A program made the translations under genes and the position numbers. Shown here in pieces: positions 18,968 through 28,923 of a stretch of 64,000 nt of DNA. The DNA comes from an uncultured Verrucomicrobia subdivision 3 bacterium. Its GTDB lineage: Bacteria; Verrucomicrobiota; Verrucomicrobiia; Limisphaerales; UBA11358. The DNA lies in NCBI GenBank assembly GCA_903850425.1, contig CAINLR010000165.1, positions 45,176 through 109,175 on the forward strand. The letters are read 5' to 3'. The stretch's first letter is position 1; every line of letters begins with the position of its first letter. The notes under the pieces are model-generated. The model saw only the letters and a list, made by a program, of their open reading frames with translations. It was not told the origin of the DNA and did not search any database.

Positions 18968-21900
18968 ATGAATAGCCAACTGCCCGCACATCTGATTGCC
19001 CATATCAATGTCAAGCTTGCCCTCATCGGCTGCCAGCCGGTGCCGATGCCGGGCGACCGTGAATTTGTCGAGATCGCCGCCGCCATGGCCGCGCAATCGC
19101 GCGAGAAGGACCGGCTCCTCGGCTCGCACCTTTGCCCCGCCGATCAGCGCATCCAGAATTTTCTCCACGATTACCTCCAGGACATTCCCGCGCCGAAACT
19201 ACCCACGCGCACGTTCACACTCGATCGCCCCGGCCTCGCCCGCGTGCTCTCGCTGCCCGTGGATCGCGATGATTTTTCCTCGGACATCATCAATTCTTAC
19301 CGCGTCAAACAAGGCGTTTTGCACAATCCGCGCAGCGACCGTCGCACCACCGCCGGCATTTTCCACGTCGCCGAAGGGGGCCTGCCGATTCCCGACGACA
19401 AGCTCGCGGTGCCGAAAGCAACGTTCGCCAAAATCCTTGCGCTCGCGCTCACGCCGCCCAAGGCGTTGCTGAAACTGCCGTTCACCTCCACGCAGCCGAG
19501 GCCGGCCGAGTGTTTCGTTTCGCTGCTGCTGCGCGCGTTGGTGTGTCCCGCCGTGCCCGGCGTCATTGCCGAAAAAACCATGGAGGTTCGCTGCTTCGTG
19601 CCGGGCAACCTCGTCAGCAATCTGGATTTCGTGGAAGCCATTTTCAACAACGGCGGTGATCCGCTGCTGCCGGAAAATGACGCCGCGCTCGATTCCGAAC
19701 ATTGGACCGGCCACACGGGCTGCCTCATCCTCGCGCCGCATCTCACCAAGATCACGAAGAAATCCGTCGGCCTGCCTGCGTGGGAAGCCGCCACGGAACG
19801 CCAGCGCCGCGACGGCATGTGCTGGAAAAAAGAGGACGAACTTTACAATGGCGGCAATGCTTTCAAGCTCACCTGCCGCGACGAAACGGGCGTCATCCTG
19901 ACGATCATCGCCGACAACTATTTCGGCTACTGCAAAAAAGAGGTGAAGACGCAGTTGAGCTACGCGGCCAATCTGTTTGGGCTGACCGAAGAGGAACACG
20001 CCGGCGGCGCGCTGGTTTATCCGAGCTACGATCTCGGCGAGGAATTCAACGGCGACGTGCTGGCCAAGCGTTCCAGCCATTCGTTCGTGGAAATGGTTTC
20101 TTTGTTCGCCGACGTGATGGAACTGCAGCCGGGCGGTTATGCCGTGGATAAGAACTTTCCCGAAATCATTTACGTCCCGGCTTCGGCGCGGTTTGATTTG
20201 CAGACCCAGAAGATTTTCTGGATGAACCCCCTGACCGGGGCCCAAAGCATCAAGCTCTCGCCCGACAAAACTTACATCCGCCCCTCCGGCTACAAAGTGC
20301 GCATGGAGAAACCGCCCGGCCACGGCCGGCAATGGCGGCTCGTCGGCACGGTGGCCGAGGGCACGTTTTGCCACAAGCCCAGCACGGTTTCCGGCGGCGG
20401 CAAATCGGAAATTTCCAAGCCGATCACCGACGCGATTTTGACCGGCTCGGTTTTTGTCGCCGATTTCAAAACAGATTTCGACCACGTCGCCGCCCTGATT
20501 GACCGCGATTACTCCGACCGCTTCGCCGATAAAGCGCGGGTGGATTTTCGCAAGGCGCTTTCGCCGGAACGTTCGCTGGGTTCCGTCATCAAGCTGCTCA
20601 CGCCGGACGAACACGATTACACGCCGGAATACAATGCCTGGCTCGCCAGCGTGCCGCAGCACGTCAAGGAGCTGGTCTTCGTCGTGAAACGCTATCACAA
20701 ACCGGAATGGGAAGGCGATTGGCGCGAGCATTTCAGCGTGGACATCATCAACGGCACGCCTGGCAACGAACTGAAATGCGACAACCGCAAGCTCGTCACG
20801 ACGTATCTGCGCGTCGGTTTTGATGCTGATGGGGCGTGGCGCACGTTTGGCCTGCGCAAAGATTTTCATCCCGCCGTCAAAGTGCAGATGGAAGATGACA
20901 TCACGGCTTCGACCGTCGTGCCCGCCGCCGCGCTGGCCAATTTGCCGGAAGGCACGGACAAAAACCTGTCGCTGAAATTTGTGCAGAACTGCGAACAGCG
21001 ATTATTCCAACGGCCTGACGATGCGATTCATCGCGGCTACGACAAGCAGGCGGAAAATGATTTCGTCCAGCCGGACAATTTCTTTTCCAACTACGAGCCG
21101 CTCACGCCGGCGAACGCACGCGGCATGGTCGAGGACGCCATCGGCTTCAACCAATTCACCGAACCGATGCAGGCCTTCATCCGCGAAATCGCGCAGACCG
21201 GCCAGCCGGAATATTTTGTTTGCACCGCCAATCCGCGGCTCGTGGATGGCAAGCCGACGAAAAATCCGCGCTACCTCCAGAAGCGGCCCGACCTCGTGCG
21301 CCCGCTGGAAACCTACATCGCCGAAATCGCCGCGCGCCTGCGCCGCCGCGTGCCGATGGCCTTGCCGCTCTACACGCCGGTGACGGTGTTGCTGCCGGGT
21401 CGCCGAAACAATCCGCCCGATGCCGGCGTGCGCCCGCTCGCCTGCTACAACCCGGTGCATTTCTTCGAACTGCCGGAGCTGTTCATGGAATTCATTTGCA
21501 GCATGACGGGCAAATCGCCGTCCACCACCGGCGCGGGTTCCGAGGGCGCGCTGACCAAAGGCCCGTTCAACGCGCTGCCGCCGATCATGGATTTGAACAA
21601 CGCACTGGTGTCGTGGATTCTCTGTGGCCACAATGGTTTTGTGACCGCGGCCGGCTACGTCGGCCCAAATGTCCGCGTGGATCACGACGTGAGTTTGATC
21701 GTGCCAGAAGTCTGGTGCCGCCTCACCGCCGAGGAGCGCGATCCGAAATTTCTCATCGCCAACCGGTTTCTCGACCCGTGCCAGGACTTCGAGCACAACG
21801 GTAAAACAGTGCTCGCGAGCCGGCTCGGCTGGCGCATCAACGCGCGGTTCGTGCATGCCTTTTTCGGCCGCGTGTTCAATCATCCGCACGCCGTCTTCAC

Positions 21901-22378
21901 CGAGGCGATGCTCAAGCCGGAATTGCAGTCCCTGGAAATTTTTGCGGACGGCATGGACAACATCATCGCCACGCAAAAGCGCGTCTCCAAAATGTATTTC
22001 GACGACGGCAGCATCGCACAGGCATGCCCGCCTTTGGGCGCGTTGCTGCACATCATGCTCAACGACCAATGGGACGGAAAACCGCTCGGTCATGCCGACG
22101 TTCGGAAATTGTTCACGCGCGAACATTTGCTGGCGAGCGACTGGTATGCCGCGCGGCTCGCGGCGAAACAGAAAGTGGACCGCACGTTGTGGAAGCGGCA
22201 CGTCGAGTATTTGAACCAGTTCTTGCGCCGGCCAAATTACGCTGACGTCTCAGAAAATCTTGGTATCGCCGACCGCTTGACGCAGGCGCGGAAAACGCTC
22301 GCGGCCGTCGAGTCGCCAGACTATCCGCAGCAGTTGGTGGGCACGCTCGGTGCCGAGCCGGTTGAGGCGTATCTTTAA
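18968..22378 (+). CDS. Probable PPi-type phosphoenolpyruvate carboxykinase
   Basis: The protein is 1136 residues, soluble, with no signal peptide or membrane helix. Its size and overall design match the ~130-kDa pyrophosphate-dependent PEP carboxykinases known from Entamoeba and Propionibacterium, which interconvert oxaloacetate + PPi and PEP + CO2 + Pi. The most conserved-looking block is MTGKSPSTTGAGSEGALTKG at about residues 846-865, a phosphate-loop-like segment, followed by MDLNNALVSWILCGHNGF and AAGYVGPNVRVDHDVSLIVPE. No ATP- or GTP-PEPCK P-loop is present. The assignment is from memory of family size and this motif rather than a search, so a different large enzyme remains possible. It stands alone, convergent with the histidine kinase. 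Confidence 0.6.
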   Translation: MNSQLPAHLIAHINVKLALIGCQPVPMPGDREFVEIAAAMAAQSREKDRLLGSHLCPADQRIQNFLHDYLQDIPAPKLPTRTFTLDRPGLARVLSLPVDRDDFSSDIINSYRVKQGVLHNPRSDRRTTAGIFHVAEGGLPIPDDKLAVPKATFAKILALALTPPKALLKLPFTSTQPRPAECFVSLLLRALVCPAVPGVIAEKTMEVRCFVPGNLVSNLDFVEAIFNNGGDPLLPENDAALDSEHWTGHTGCLILAPHLTKITKKSVGLPAWEAATERQRRDGMCWKKEDELYNGGNAFKLTCRDETGVILTIIADNYFGYCKKEVKTQLSYAANLFGLTEEEHAGGALVYPSYDLGEEFNGDVLAKRSSHSFVEMVSLFADVMELQPGGYAVDKNFPEIIYVPASARFDLQTQKIFWMNPLTGAQSIKLSPDKTYIRPSGYKVRMEKPPGHGRQWRLVGTVAEGTFCHKPSTVSGGGKSEISKPITDAILTGSVFVADFKTDFDHVAALIDRDYSDRFADKARVDFRKALSPERSLGSVIKLLTPDEHDYTPEYNAWLASVPQHVKELVFVVKRYHKPEWEGDWREHFSVDIINGTPGNELKCDNRKLVTTYLRVGFDADGAWRTFGLRKDFHPAVKVQMEDDITASTVVPAAALANLPEGTDKNLSLKFVQNCEQRLFQRPDDAIHRGYDKQAENDFVQPDNFFSNYEPLTPANARGMVEDAIGFNQFTEPMQAFIREIAQTGQPEYFVCTANPRLVDGKPTKNPRYLQKRPDLVRPLETYIAEIAARLRRRVPMALPLYTPVTVLLPGRRNNPPDAGVRPLACYNPVHFFELPELFMEFICSMTGKSPSTTGAGSEGALTKGPFNALPPIMDLNNALVSWILCGHNGFVTAAGYVGPNVRVDHDVSLIVPEVWCRLTAEERDPKFLIANRFLDPCQDFEHNGKTVLASRLGWRINARFVHAFFGRVFNHPHAVFTEAMLKPELQSLEIFADGMDNIIATQKRVSKMYFDDGSIAQACPPLGALLHIMLNDQWDGKPLGHADVRKLFTREHLLASDWYAARLAAKQKVDRTLWKRHVEYLNQFLRRPNYADVSENLGIADRLTQARKTLAAVESPDYPQQLVGTLGAEPVEAYL

Positions 22379-22602
22379 GCTCAATGCTCAGAGAGAAACG
22401 GTGGCAGGTTCGGAAGACTCCGCTCCTCCTCCGCTGGCGAGCGGGAGGTCGCCAGCCGGCTGAGGGGTCGGGCGAACCGTCCACCGGTTGTCATTGGTAA
22501 ATTGTCGGGATCACGGCCATCACCCGCGCCCGGCGGAACACTGGCGCGCGGTTTCTCGCCACGGCGCGAGCCGGGTTTGCAAAGCGCGGCGGCGGCGGGG
22601 GG

Positions 22603-25600
22603 TCAGGCGGGCTGGGCACGCTGCTCGGCCAGCCAGGCGCGCAGCAGTTGCGTGGCGGGTTCGGTCTGCGTCTGCAATTTCGTCAGCCCGGCCTGGGCAC
22701 GCGGGGCGTCGCTCATTTCAGCGGCGTCCTCGATGGCGAGGAAGATCTCCGAGAGCGGTTGAAAGCCGAACAGCAACGACAGGCCTTTGAGCGAATGCGC
22801 CGCGCGTTCGAGTTCGGGCCATTGGGCGACGGTGTGAAGGCGTTGGAGTTCCACGAGGCGGTCGGGCAGTTCCGTGAGAAAATCACTGACCATGTCGCAC
22901 ACGGCGGCGGTGTCCAGCTCCTTGCAAAATTGTTCGAGCCGGGCGGGATCAAACAGTCTTGGCGAACTGGTGGCGGCGGGAATGGCGGCCAGGAGCGCAT
23001 GGTAAAGCTGCTGGCTGGTGAACGGCTTGGCGATGTAATCATCCATGCCGGCGGCGAGGCAGCGCTCGCGTTCGCCGGTAAGCGCATTGGCGGTGACGGC
23101 GATGATGCGGACGCGCCGCGCCGCCTTGGCCTCTATTTCCAGATGCCGGATGGCCGCCGTCGCTTCGTGGCCGTCGAGTTCGGGCATGTTGCAATCCATG
23201 AGAATGGCGTCGTAATAGTCGGGCTTGAATTTCTCCACGGCTTCCCGCCCGTTCACGGCCCAGTCGGCGCCGGCGCCAAACGTATCCAGCATCAACTGGC
23301 ACAGTTTGCGGTTGAAGGGATGATCCTCGGCGACGAGAATTTTCAGATCCGCCACCGGCGTGCGTTTCGCGGCGGCGTCCTCGCGGCGGATGAGTTCGGT
23401 GTCGCCCGGCAGTTTGAGCGGGCGATTGAGCTCCGGTTTTTTGCCGAGAACGACATCCACGAGCGCGTTGAAGAGCGGCTGTTCCCGCACGGGTTTGAGC
23501 AGCACGCTGGCAAAAATCGCCAGGCCGTCATCCTCCTCCCCGAGCGACGCCGCCGCACTCGCCAGCAAAATGCATTGCACGCGCTCGCGATTGACCGCGA
23601 GTTCCCGGCGCAATTCCGCCCCGCCGAGCGTCAGCATTTCGTCGTCACCAATCACCAGCGGCAGCACCGCCGCGCGCAAATCATGGCGCAGCGCCCGCAC
23701 CAGTTCCGGCACACCCGCCACGGCGCGGGTGTCCACCCCCCAGCCGTGCAGTTGCTCGACGATGGATTCGCGCAGGCTGGGATTGGGCACCGCGACGATG
23801 GCTTGCACGAACACGAGGCCCGGAAAACACCGTTCGATGGCGGGCTGCGGCGGCACGCCGAAGGGCAGTTCAAACCAGAACGTGGAGCCGGCCCCGGCAA
23901 CACTGTGGACGCCGATCCGGCCGCCCATCAATTCCACGATTTTCCGCGAGATGGCCAGGCCAAGGCCGGTGCCGCCAAATTTACGCGACGACGAGGTGTC
24001 GGCTTGCACAAACGGCTGGAATAATTTCTGCGTCTGCTCGCTGGTCAAGCCGATACCGGTGTCCGTCACTTCAAAGCGCAGCCGGATCTTGCCGTGCGCG
24101 TGAACCAGCGGCTGGACGCGGACGATGACTTCGCCCCGTTCCGTAAATTTGATGCCGTTGCCGACAAGGTTCAGCAGCACCTGCCGGAGGCGGATGGGAT
24201 CACCGAGCAGGTGATGCGGCACTTCGCGATTGACCACGGCGGCCAGGGCCAGTTTCTTGGCCGGCGCGCGCGTGCCGGCATTTTCCAGGACCGAATCCAC
24301 GATGCCCCGGACGGAAAAATCCTCCCGCGCAATGGTCATCTTGCCCGCCTCGATCTTGGAAAAATCCAGGACGTCGTTGATGACGTGAAGCAGGGCGTTG
24401 GCGCTCTCGGCGGCGGCCTCGGCAAATTCGCGCTGGCGGCGGTCGAGCCGCGTCTGCGCGAGCAGTTCCACCATGCCCAGAATCCCGCCCAGCGGCGTGC
24501 GGATTTCGTGGCTCATGTTCGCGAGAAATTCGCTCTTGGCGGTGTTCGCCCGATTCGCCTGGTCGGCCATGGTCCGCGCCTCGGCGGCGGCGAGTTGCAA
24601 CTGGAGATTGGTTTTTTCGAGCTGCGCTTTGGCATCCTGCAGTTCCAGTTCTGCGCGTTTGCGCGGGGTGATGTTTTGAATGACAGCTTGAAACTCGGGT
24701 TTCGCCACGCCCGCGTGGACCAGCCGGCGGAGGTTATATTGCTGCCATTCCACATGGCCGTCCGCCGCCTCGGCCTTGCGGTCAAAACTCAGGACCGGCC
24801 GTTCTTCCGGCAGACGCTGGAAATCGGTTTCCAACGTCCGGGCCTCCACTTTGGCAAGGTCCTTGAAAAAATTGGTGCCCAGCAATTCCACCTCCGGCCG
24901 GCCGTAAAAGGCGCAGTAAGCCGGATTGACAAAGGTGATCGTGCCATCGGGTTGAAACCGGCAGATCAGATCCTCCTGATCGGCCACCACGGCGCGGAGC
25001 CGCTTTTCGTTTTCCACCAATGCCGCCAGCGCTTTGCGCCGTTCGGTGGCGGCGGCGGCCAGCAGGAGATTGGAAACCGCGAGGATGCCGATGTAACTGC
25101 CGACCAGCCGCAGGCTGTCGGTCAGGTTGCCGACCAGGAACGGCCCGCGGCCCAGCCAGATCGAATAAATCGCCAGCGTCGCCACCAGCAAGGTGCCCGT
25201 CGCCGCGCCACGCGGACCAAATCGCATCGCGCTCCACACCAAAAACGGATACGGCAGATAGGCCAGCGGATAATTATGAATGCCATACACGAACCAGGAA
25301 TCGAATGAAATCAACGTGCCGATCACCAGGCCCGACGAGCAGATCACCGCCTCGATCACCCGCCAGAACGTCAAGCGCGGCGCGGCGGAAGCGCTCCAGA
25401 TGAGGATAAAAGGTGCCACCACCAAAACCCCCATCGCATTGGGCACCCACCATTGCAGCGTGAGCGAAAGCAGATCGTCCCAATCCGCCTTGCCGGCATA
25501 GATCAGCCCGACGACGTTGAACGCGGCGTTGACTGTGGTGCCGAGCGCCCCGGCCAGCAGGATGTAACCCGCCGCGTCCCGCGTGCGCTCCATGGCGTTG

Positions 25601-25923
25601 TCGAATTTCGCGAAGCGCTTCAGCAGATACGCGCACAGCACCGCGCCCACCGTGTTGCCCAAGACCATGCCCAGGGTGAAGTAGCCCAGGACCACCCCGT
25701 CAATCACCGAAAACAAAACCGCGCCCAGCGCGATGCTCGGCCAGAAGTTGTAGCCGAGCAATAAAATGGCCGCCAAGGCGAGCCCCGCCGGCGGCCAGAC
25801 CAAGTCCACACTGCCGTGCATGAACGAAGCTTTCCGGCCCAGCAAGCCGCCGAGCACATACAGCGCTGTCAGCAGGGTGACGCGCGTGACCACGGCCATT
25901 CCGGGATATTTTAGCTGGCTCAC
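22603..25923 (-). CDS. Hybrid sensor histidine kinase (MASE1-PAS-HisKA-HATPase-REC-REC-Hpt)
   Basis: A 1106-residue inner-membrane hybrid kinase. Residues 1-295 form a MASE1-type sensory domain with about eight helices (VDLVWPPAGLALAAILL). A PAS domain follows at ~305-425, then HisKA with MSHEIRTPLGG and phospho-acceptor His472, and a HATPase domain with NLVGNGIKFTERGE, DTGIGL and GGTGLGLAIS. A degenerate receiver at ~700-830 lacks a recognisable phospho-Asp block. A true receiver has MDCNMPELDG and Asp910, and a C-terminal Hpt domain AHSLKG has His1043. All elements of a His-Asp-His relay except the final output regulator are present, so a separate response regulator should exist elsewhere. 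The start is GTG at 25923; ATG at 25899 is an alternative. Confidence 0.93.
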   Translation of the reverse strand: MSQLKYPGMAVVTRVTLLTALYVLGGLLGRKASFMHGSVDLVWPPAGLALAAILLLGYNFWPSIALGAVLFSVIDGVVLGYFTLGMVLGNTVGAVLCAYLLKRFAKFDNAMERTRDAAGYILLAGALGTTVNAAFNVVGLIYAGKADWDDLLSLTLQWWVPNAMGVLVVAPFILIWSASAAPRLTFWRVIEAVICSSGLVIGTLISFDSWFVYGIHNYPLAYLPYPFLVWSAMRFGPRGAATGTLLVATLAIYSIWLGRGPFLVGNLTDSLRLVGSYIGILAVSNLLLAAAATERRKALAALVENEKRLRAVVADQEDLICRFQPDGTITFVNPAYCAFYGRPEVELLGTNFFKDLAKVEARTLETDFQRLPEERPVLSFDRKAEAADGHVEWQQYNLRRLVHAGVAKPEFQAVIQNITPRKRAELELQDAKAQLEKTNLQLQLAAAEARTMADQANRANTAKSEFLANMSHEIRTPLGGILGMVELLAQTRLDRRQREFAEAAAESANALLHVINDVLDFSKIEAGKMTIAREDFSVRGIVDSVLENAGTRAPAKKLALAAVVNREVPHHLLGDPIRLRQVLLNLVGNGIKFTERGEVIVRVQPLVHAHGKIRLRFEVTDTGIGLTSEQTQKLFQPFVQADTSSSRKFGGTGLGLAISRKIVELMGGRIGVHSVAGAGSTFWFELPFGVPPQPAIERCFPGLVFVQAIVAVPNPSLRESIVEQLHGWGVDTRAVAGVPELVRALRHDLRAAVLPLVIGDDEMLTLGGAELRRELAVNRERVQCILLASAAASLGEEDDGLAIFASVLLKPVREQPLFNALVDVVLGKKPELNRPLKLPGDTELIRREDAAAKRTPVADLKILVAEDHPFNRKLCQLMLDTFGAGADWAVNGREAVEKFKPDYYDAILMDCNMPELDGHEATAAIRHLEIEAKAARRVRIIAVTANALTGERERCLAAGMDDYIAKPFTSQQLYHALLAAIPAATSSPRLFDPARLEQFCKELDTAAVCDMVSDFLTELPDRLVELQRLHTVAQWPELERAAHSLKGLSLLFGFQPLSEIFLAIEDAAEMSDAPRAQAGLTKLQTQTEPATQLLRAWLAEQRAQPA

Positions 25924-26024
25924 AACGCGGGATTTCTAGCAGTTTTGCAGGCGCAAGCCCAGCGGTAAGTTCGGCCGGAGGCCGGGCCATTTCGTCCCGC
26001 CAAATAATCGTTTGTCCGCGAAAC

Positions 26025-26057
26025 AAAAACTCGTGCCAAAAATCAATTTGGCACGAG
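26025..26057 (-). terminator. Rho-independent terminator of the PEP-CTERM gene
   Basis: A perfect 11-bp stem (CTCGTGCCAAA with TTTGGCACGAG) and a 6-base loop are followed on the minus strand by TTTTT. It lies 62 bases beyond the stop of the PEP-CTERM gene. Confidence 0.85.
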
Positions 26058-26118
26058 CTTGCTTGAAACAGTTTGTTTGAAACAGCCTTAGCCGGCAGCC
26101 GGCCACGCACCGATCAAA

Positions 26119-26919
26119 TCACGCGCGACGGCGGCGCAGGAACAACAGCACCGCCCCGCCACCGAGGAGGGCTACCGTGGTGGGTTCAGGCACCGGGGTG
26201 ACATCACCAAAAACGCGGAGGCCCAGACTTTGATTCGCAACACCCAAGGAACGGAGCGTCGACGTGAAATTGCCATCCGCTTCGGAGGCCGCATTGCGGT
26301 AATAACCGTTGAACATTTGCGAGCCGACCGTCGGGGTCATGCCGTATTGGATGATCGAGGTCAGACTGTTGAGGGAACTGTAGTTGACACCATCAGTGGT
26401 GCCTTGATAGTTGAATGAAATACCAACCGTCGTGCTGGAAATGGCCAGCGGTGTCGCGAGCGTAACGCCAGGCGCAGAGCCGACCGGGCTGCCTTCAAAG
26501 GGGTAAAAGAATCCCGAGGTGTAAGTGCCTGCGGAGTCAACAGTGTAACTACCGAGCAAACTGCCGAACGCCGGGGTGCCAACAGCGACCGTGCCTGTGT
26601 TGACCGTGCCCCAGACAAAGATGTTGATTCTCAAGCCAGTGTAGGCGGTGCCAGAAAGATTGACCGGGAAAATATCAAACCCGGTGATGTCCGTCGTGCC
26701 GGCGGCAAGAACATATCCATCGCCCATGAACGTATTTGGCGTCGAACCGGTGGCACTGACATGGGAGTTGGTGTTGCCGCCTTCGTAATTCGACATGTTA
26801 TCGAAAACGACATCGGCTTGGGCACTGGCAGCCGCCAAGAAGGCAACGGCCAAAGCGGCAGTTAAAAAGGAGAGTTTGCGCAGCGGCAGCAGCGTTTTTT
26901 GACTCGAAATATTTTTCAT
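26119..26919 (-). CDS. PEP-CTERM sorting domain protein
   Basis: A 266-residue secreted protein with signal peptide (LSFLTAALAVAFLAAASAQA), a single beta-rich domain starting VVFDNMSNYEGG, and a C-terminal sorting signal: VPEPTTVALLGGG, a helix and RRRRA. PEP-CTERM tails are recognised by exosortase (EpsH family) in polysaccharide-producing Gram-negative bacteria; no exosortase is in the window. The central domain resembles the choice-of-anchor domains often linked to such tails. It is monocistronic, with its own terminator downstream and a 174-base region upstream. Its function is probably structural at the cell surface. Confidence 0.9.
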   Translation of the reverse strand: MKNISSQKTLLPLRKLSFLTAALAVAFLAAASAQADVVFDNMSNYEGGNTNSHVSATGSTPNTFMGDGYVLAAGTTDITGFDIFPVNLSGTAYTGLRINIFVWGTVNTGTVAVGTPAFGSLLGSYTVDSAGTYTSGFFYPFEGSPVGSAPGVTLATPLAISSTTVGISFNYQGTTDGVNYSSLNSLTSIIQYGMTPTVGSQMFNGYYRNAASEADGNFTSTLRSLGVANQSLGLRVFGDVTPVPEPTTVALLGGGAVLLFLRRRRA

Positions 26920-27093
26920 GTTTATAAGGTTTGTCAGTCTTGATTTGGTCGTTTCTTGCTAAACGGTCTTCCCCCTCCATTTCTCGATGGAGTTGAGTAA
27001 ACTAGAAAAGTTTCGAGCCGTCAATGCTTTTTTCCAAATATTCTGCCCAAGGCGTCCCGCTGCTTTGAGTCACCGCAAAACGCGGATCGCAAG

Positions 27094-28923
27094 CTAATAG
27101 CGCCGGGCGTTATGCGGTTGGTTCTGGCCGGTGCCGTCGTGGCAGGTCAGCGTGCAGACGCCGTGGTTCAGACCGGCGGAGTCGTAGCGCAACGTGCCGT
27201 TCAAGGGCTGGACGTAGGTGGTGTTGAAATTGATCAGGTGCGGCTGGGTGGCGGCGTGTGAGTCGTGGCAGGTGGTGCAGGCGGCGCGGTAGTCCTCGAT
27301 ATGTTTCCGATGTCCCGACCAACTCGTGGCCAACTCACTATCCACCACCGAACTGCTGTGACATTTGTAGCACAACGCGAAGTTGGCGGGATTGTAGGGC
27401 GTGCCGTCGGTGAGCAGCAACCTGCGCTCCAGCAGGGGCACGAAAGCGGAACCATGCGGGCCTTTAGTGCCGGTGCCACCGTTGGCCGGTCCCTGGTCGT
27501 TGTTGTGGCAATCACTGCAAGTCATCTGACTGGACGCGGTCAACGGCAGGATCAGACTCGGCGCATTGAGGTTTTTCCCGACGCCCTCCACGGGGTGGAA
27601 GGAAGTGTTGCCGGGCATGAATTCCCGCCGCGTATTCGTCTCGACCTGCTGGCGCGGCACGCGGGCGGGACCGCGACGCTCACTATCGCCGTGGCAGCGA
27701 TAACACAACTCCGACTCGCGGGTGATGCTGCGGACCACGGAGCCGCCGAGACTCACTCCGACCGTGGCGGTCAACGCGCCGGAGACGCGGGCCTGGCTGC
27801 CAATCGCGCTGCTGGAAGCGTGGGGATTGTGACAATCCGCGCACGTCACATGGCGCGTCGGCGGATTGATGGGGTCTTCCTGCGCGCGGTGCGACTGCTC
27901 ATCCACGAGGATCGGATGGGCGCTGAGCTTGTTAAAATCCGCCGCCACATTTTGTCCCGGCCCAGCGGCGTTGTGGCACGGCAGACAGTTCCTTTCCGGC
28001 GTGGAAAATCGCATCAACTCCTGCCGGGTGCCGGCGGCATGCGGCACATGACAACCCGCGCAGCCGGCGCTGGCCACGGTCGAAAATTTGGCGGACACTC
28101 CCTCCGGCGCGACGCCGTTTCGGGGAGCCGCCGGGCTGAGTAAATCGGCGGGCAATGGCTTCGTGGAAGCGGCATGGCTGGAAGCCGCCCAAGCGGACAT
28201 GGTATGGCAGCTCAAACACAGCGCCGAAGCCGTGTTGTCCAGCACCAGGAATTTACCGTATTGATTGTTGTGCGGATCGTGGCAGGACGTGCATTGAAGC
28301 TGTCCGGTTTGGTCCAGCCGCACTTCTTGCACCAGCGTGTTGGGATCGCGCAGGTTGCCATCGGCCGTCACCAAAGCGGCGTCGTAAGTAAACGAGATCG
28401 GATGGTCAGCCGACAAATCGGTGCCGAAATTATTGGCTCCGGCGGGCATCGTGGATGCAGTCATTGGCATGACCCCGACTCGACTATTCACCATGCCCAG
28501 GGCCACGGTGCCGTCGTGACAACTCAGGCAAAGTCGCGAAGCGCCCGTCGGCTGGCCCACCACCGCTTTGAGCGTGGCGCTGCTGTAGGGCGTGTAAGTG
28601 GCGGCCGACAGACCGTGGTTCCACAGCGGACCGTCACCAGTGGCGGTATGCGGGGTATGACAGAAGATGCAGACGTCCGACTCGATGGTCGCATGGACGG
28701 AGCCGGGACTACTGATGGAGAGGTTATGTTTCGAGTGGATGATACTATTGGGATTCTGGCCAACCGCATCAAAGTTGGCGAAGCCGACGGCGGCGGCAAC
28801 AACCATTAACGTCATGAGCCGGAATCGAACGACGCGAGGCACCATGCGCAGACCGTAACCCGAACGCCGCGGCGCGGCGACTGGCGGCTGCAAACTCTGG
28901 TTGGAGCACAGGAATTGGTTCAT
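27094..28923 (-). CDS. Dodecaheme c-type cytochrome (11 CXXCH + 1 CX3CH)
   Basis: A 609-residue exported cytochrome. The N-terminus has a basic stretch and a signal-type helix (LMTLMVVAAAVGFANF). Eleven CXXCH sites can be read (CIFCH, CLSCH, CTSCH, CLSCH, CAGCH, CLPCH, CADCH, CYRCH, CSDCH, CYKCH, CTTCH). Near the end CTLTCH is a CX3CH variant and a candidate twelfth site. The first ~120 residues, with CHTPHTATGDGPLWNHG and CLSCHDGTVALG, are clearly homologous to the tetraheme protein at 38023-38766. Its ATG overlaps the stop of the NHL gene as ATGA. A periplasmic or cell-surface electron carrier in the same operon as the barrel and 17-heme lipoprotein is inferred. Confidence 0.93.
   Translation of the reverse strand: MNQFLCSNQSLQPPVAAPRRSGYGLRMVPRVVRFRLMTLMVVAAAVGFANFDAVGQNPNSIIHSKHNLSISSPGSVHATIESDVCIFCHTPHTATGDGPLWNHGLSAATYTPYSSATLKAVVGQPTGASRLCLSCHDGTVALGMVNSRVGVMPMTASTMPAGANNFGTDLSADHPISFTYDAALVTADGNLRDPNTLVQEVRLDQTGQLQCTSCHDPHNNQYGKFLVLDNTASALCLSCHTMSAWAASSHAASTKPLPADLLSPAAPRNGVAPEGVSAKFSTVASAGCAGCHVPHAAGTRQELMRFSTPERNCLPCHNAAGPGQNVAADFNKLSAHPILVDEQSHRAQEDPINPPTRHVTCADCHNPHASSSAIGSQARVSGALTATVGVSLGGSVVRSITRESELCYRCHGDSERRGPARVPRQQVETNTRREFMPGNTSFHPVEGVGKNLNAPSLILPLTASSQMTCSDCHNNDQGPANGGTGTKGPHGSAFVPLLERRLLLTDGTPYNPANFALCYKCHSSSVVDSELATSWSGHRKHIEDYRAACTTCHDSHAATQPHLINFNTTYVQPLNGTLRYDSAGLNHGVCTLTCHDGTGQNQPHNARRY

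Noticed and set aside
19199..20869. 556-codon minus-strand open frame inside the probable PEP carboxykinase
   Set aside because: Antisense shadow with low-complexity basic composition; the plus-strand frame is longer and coherent.
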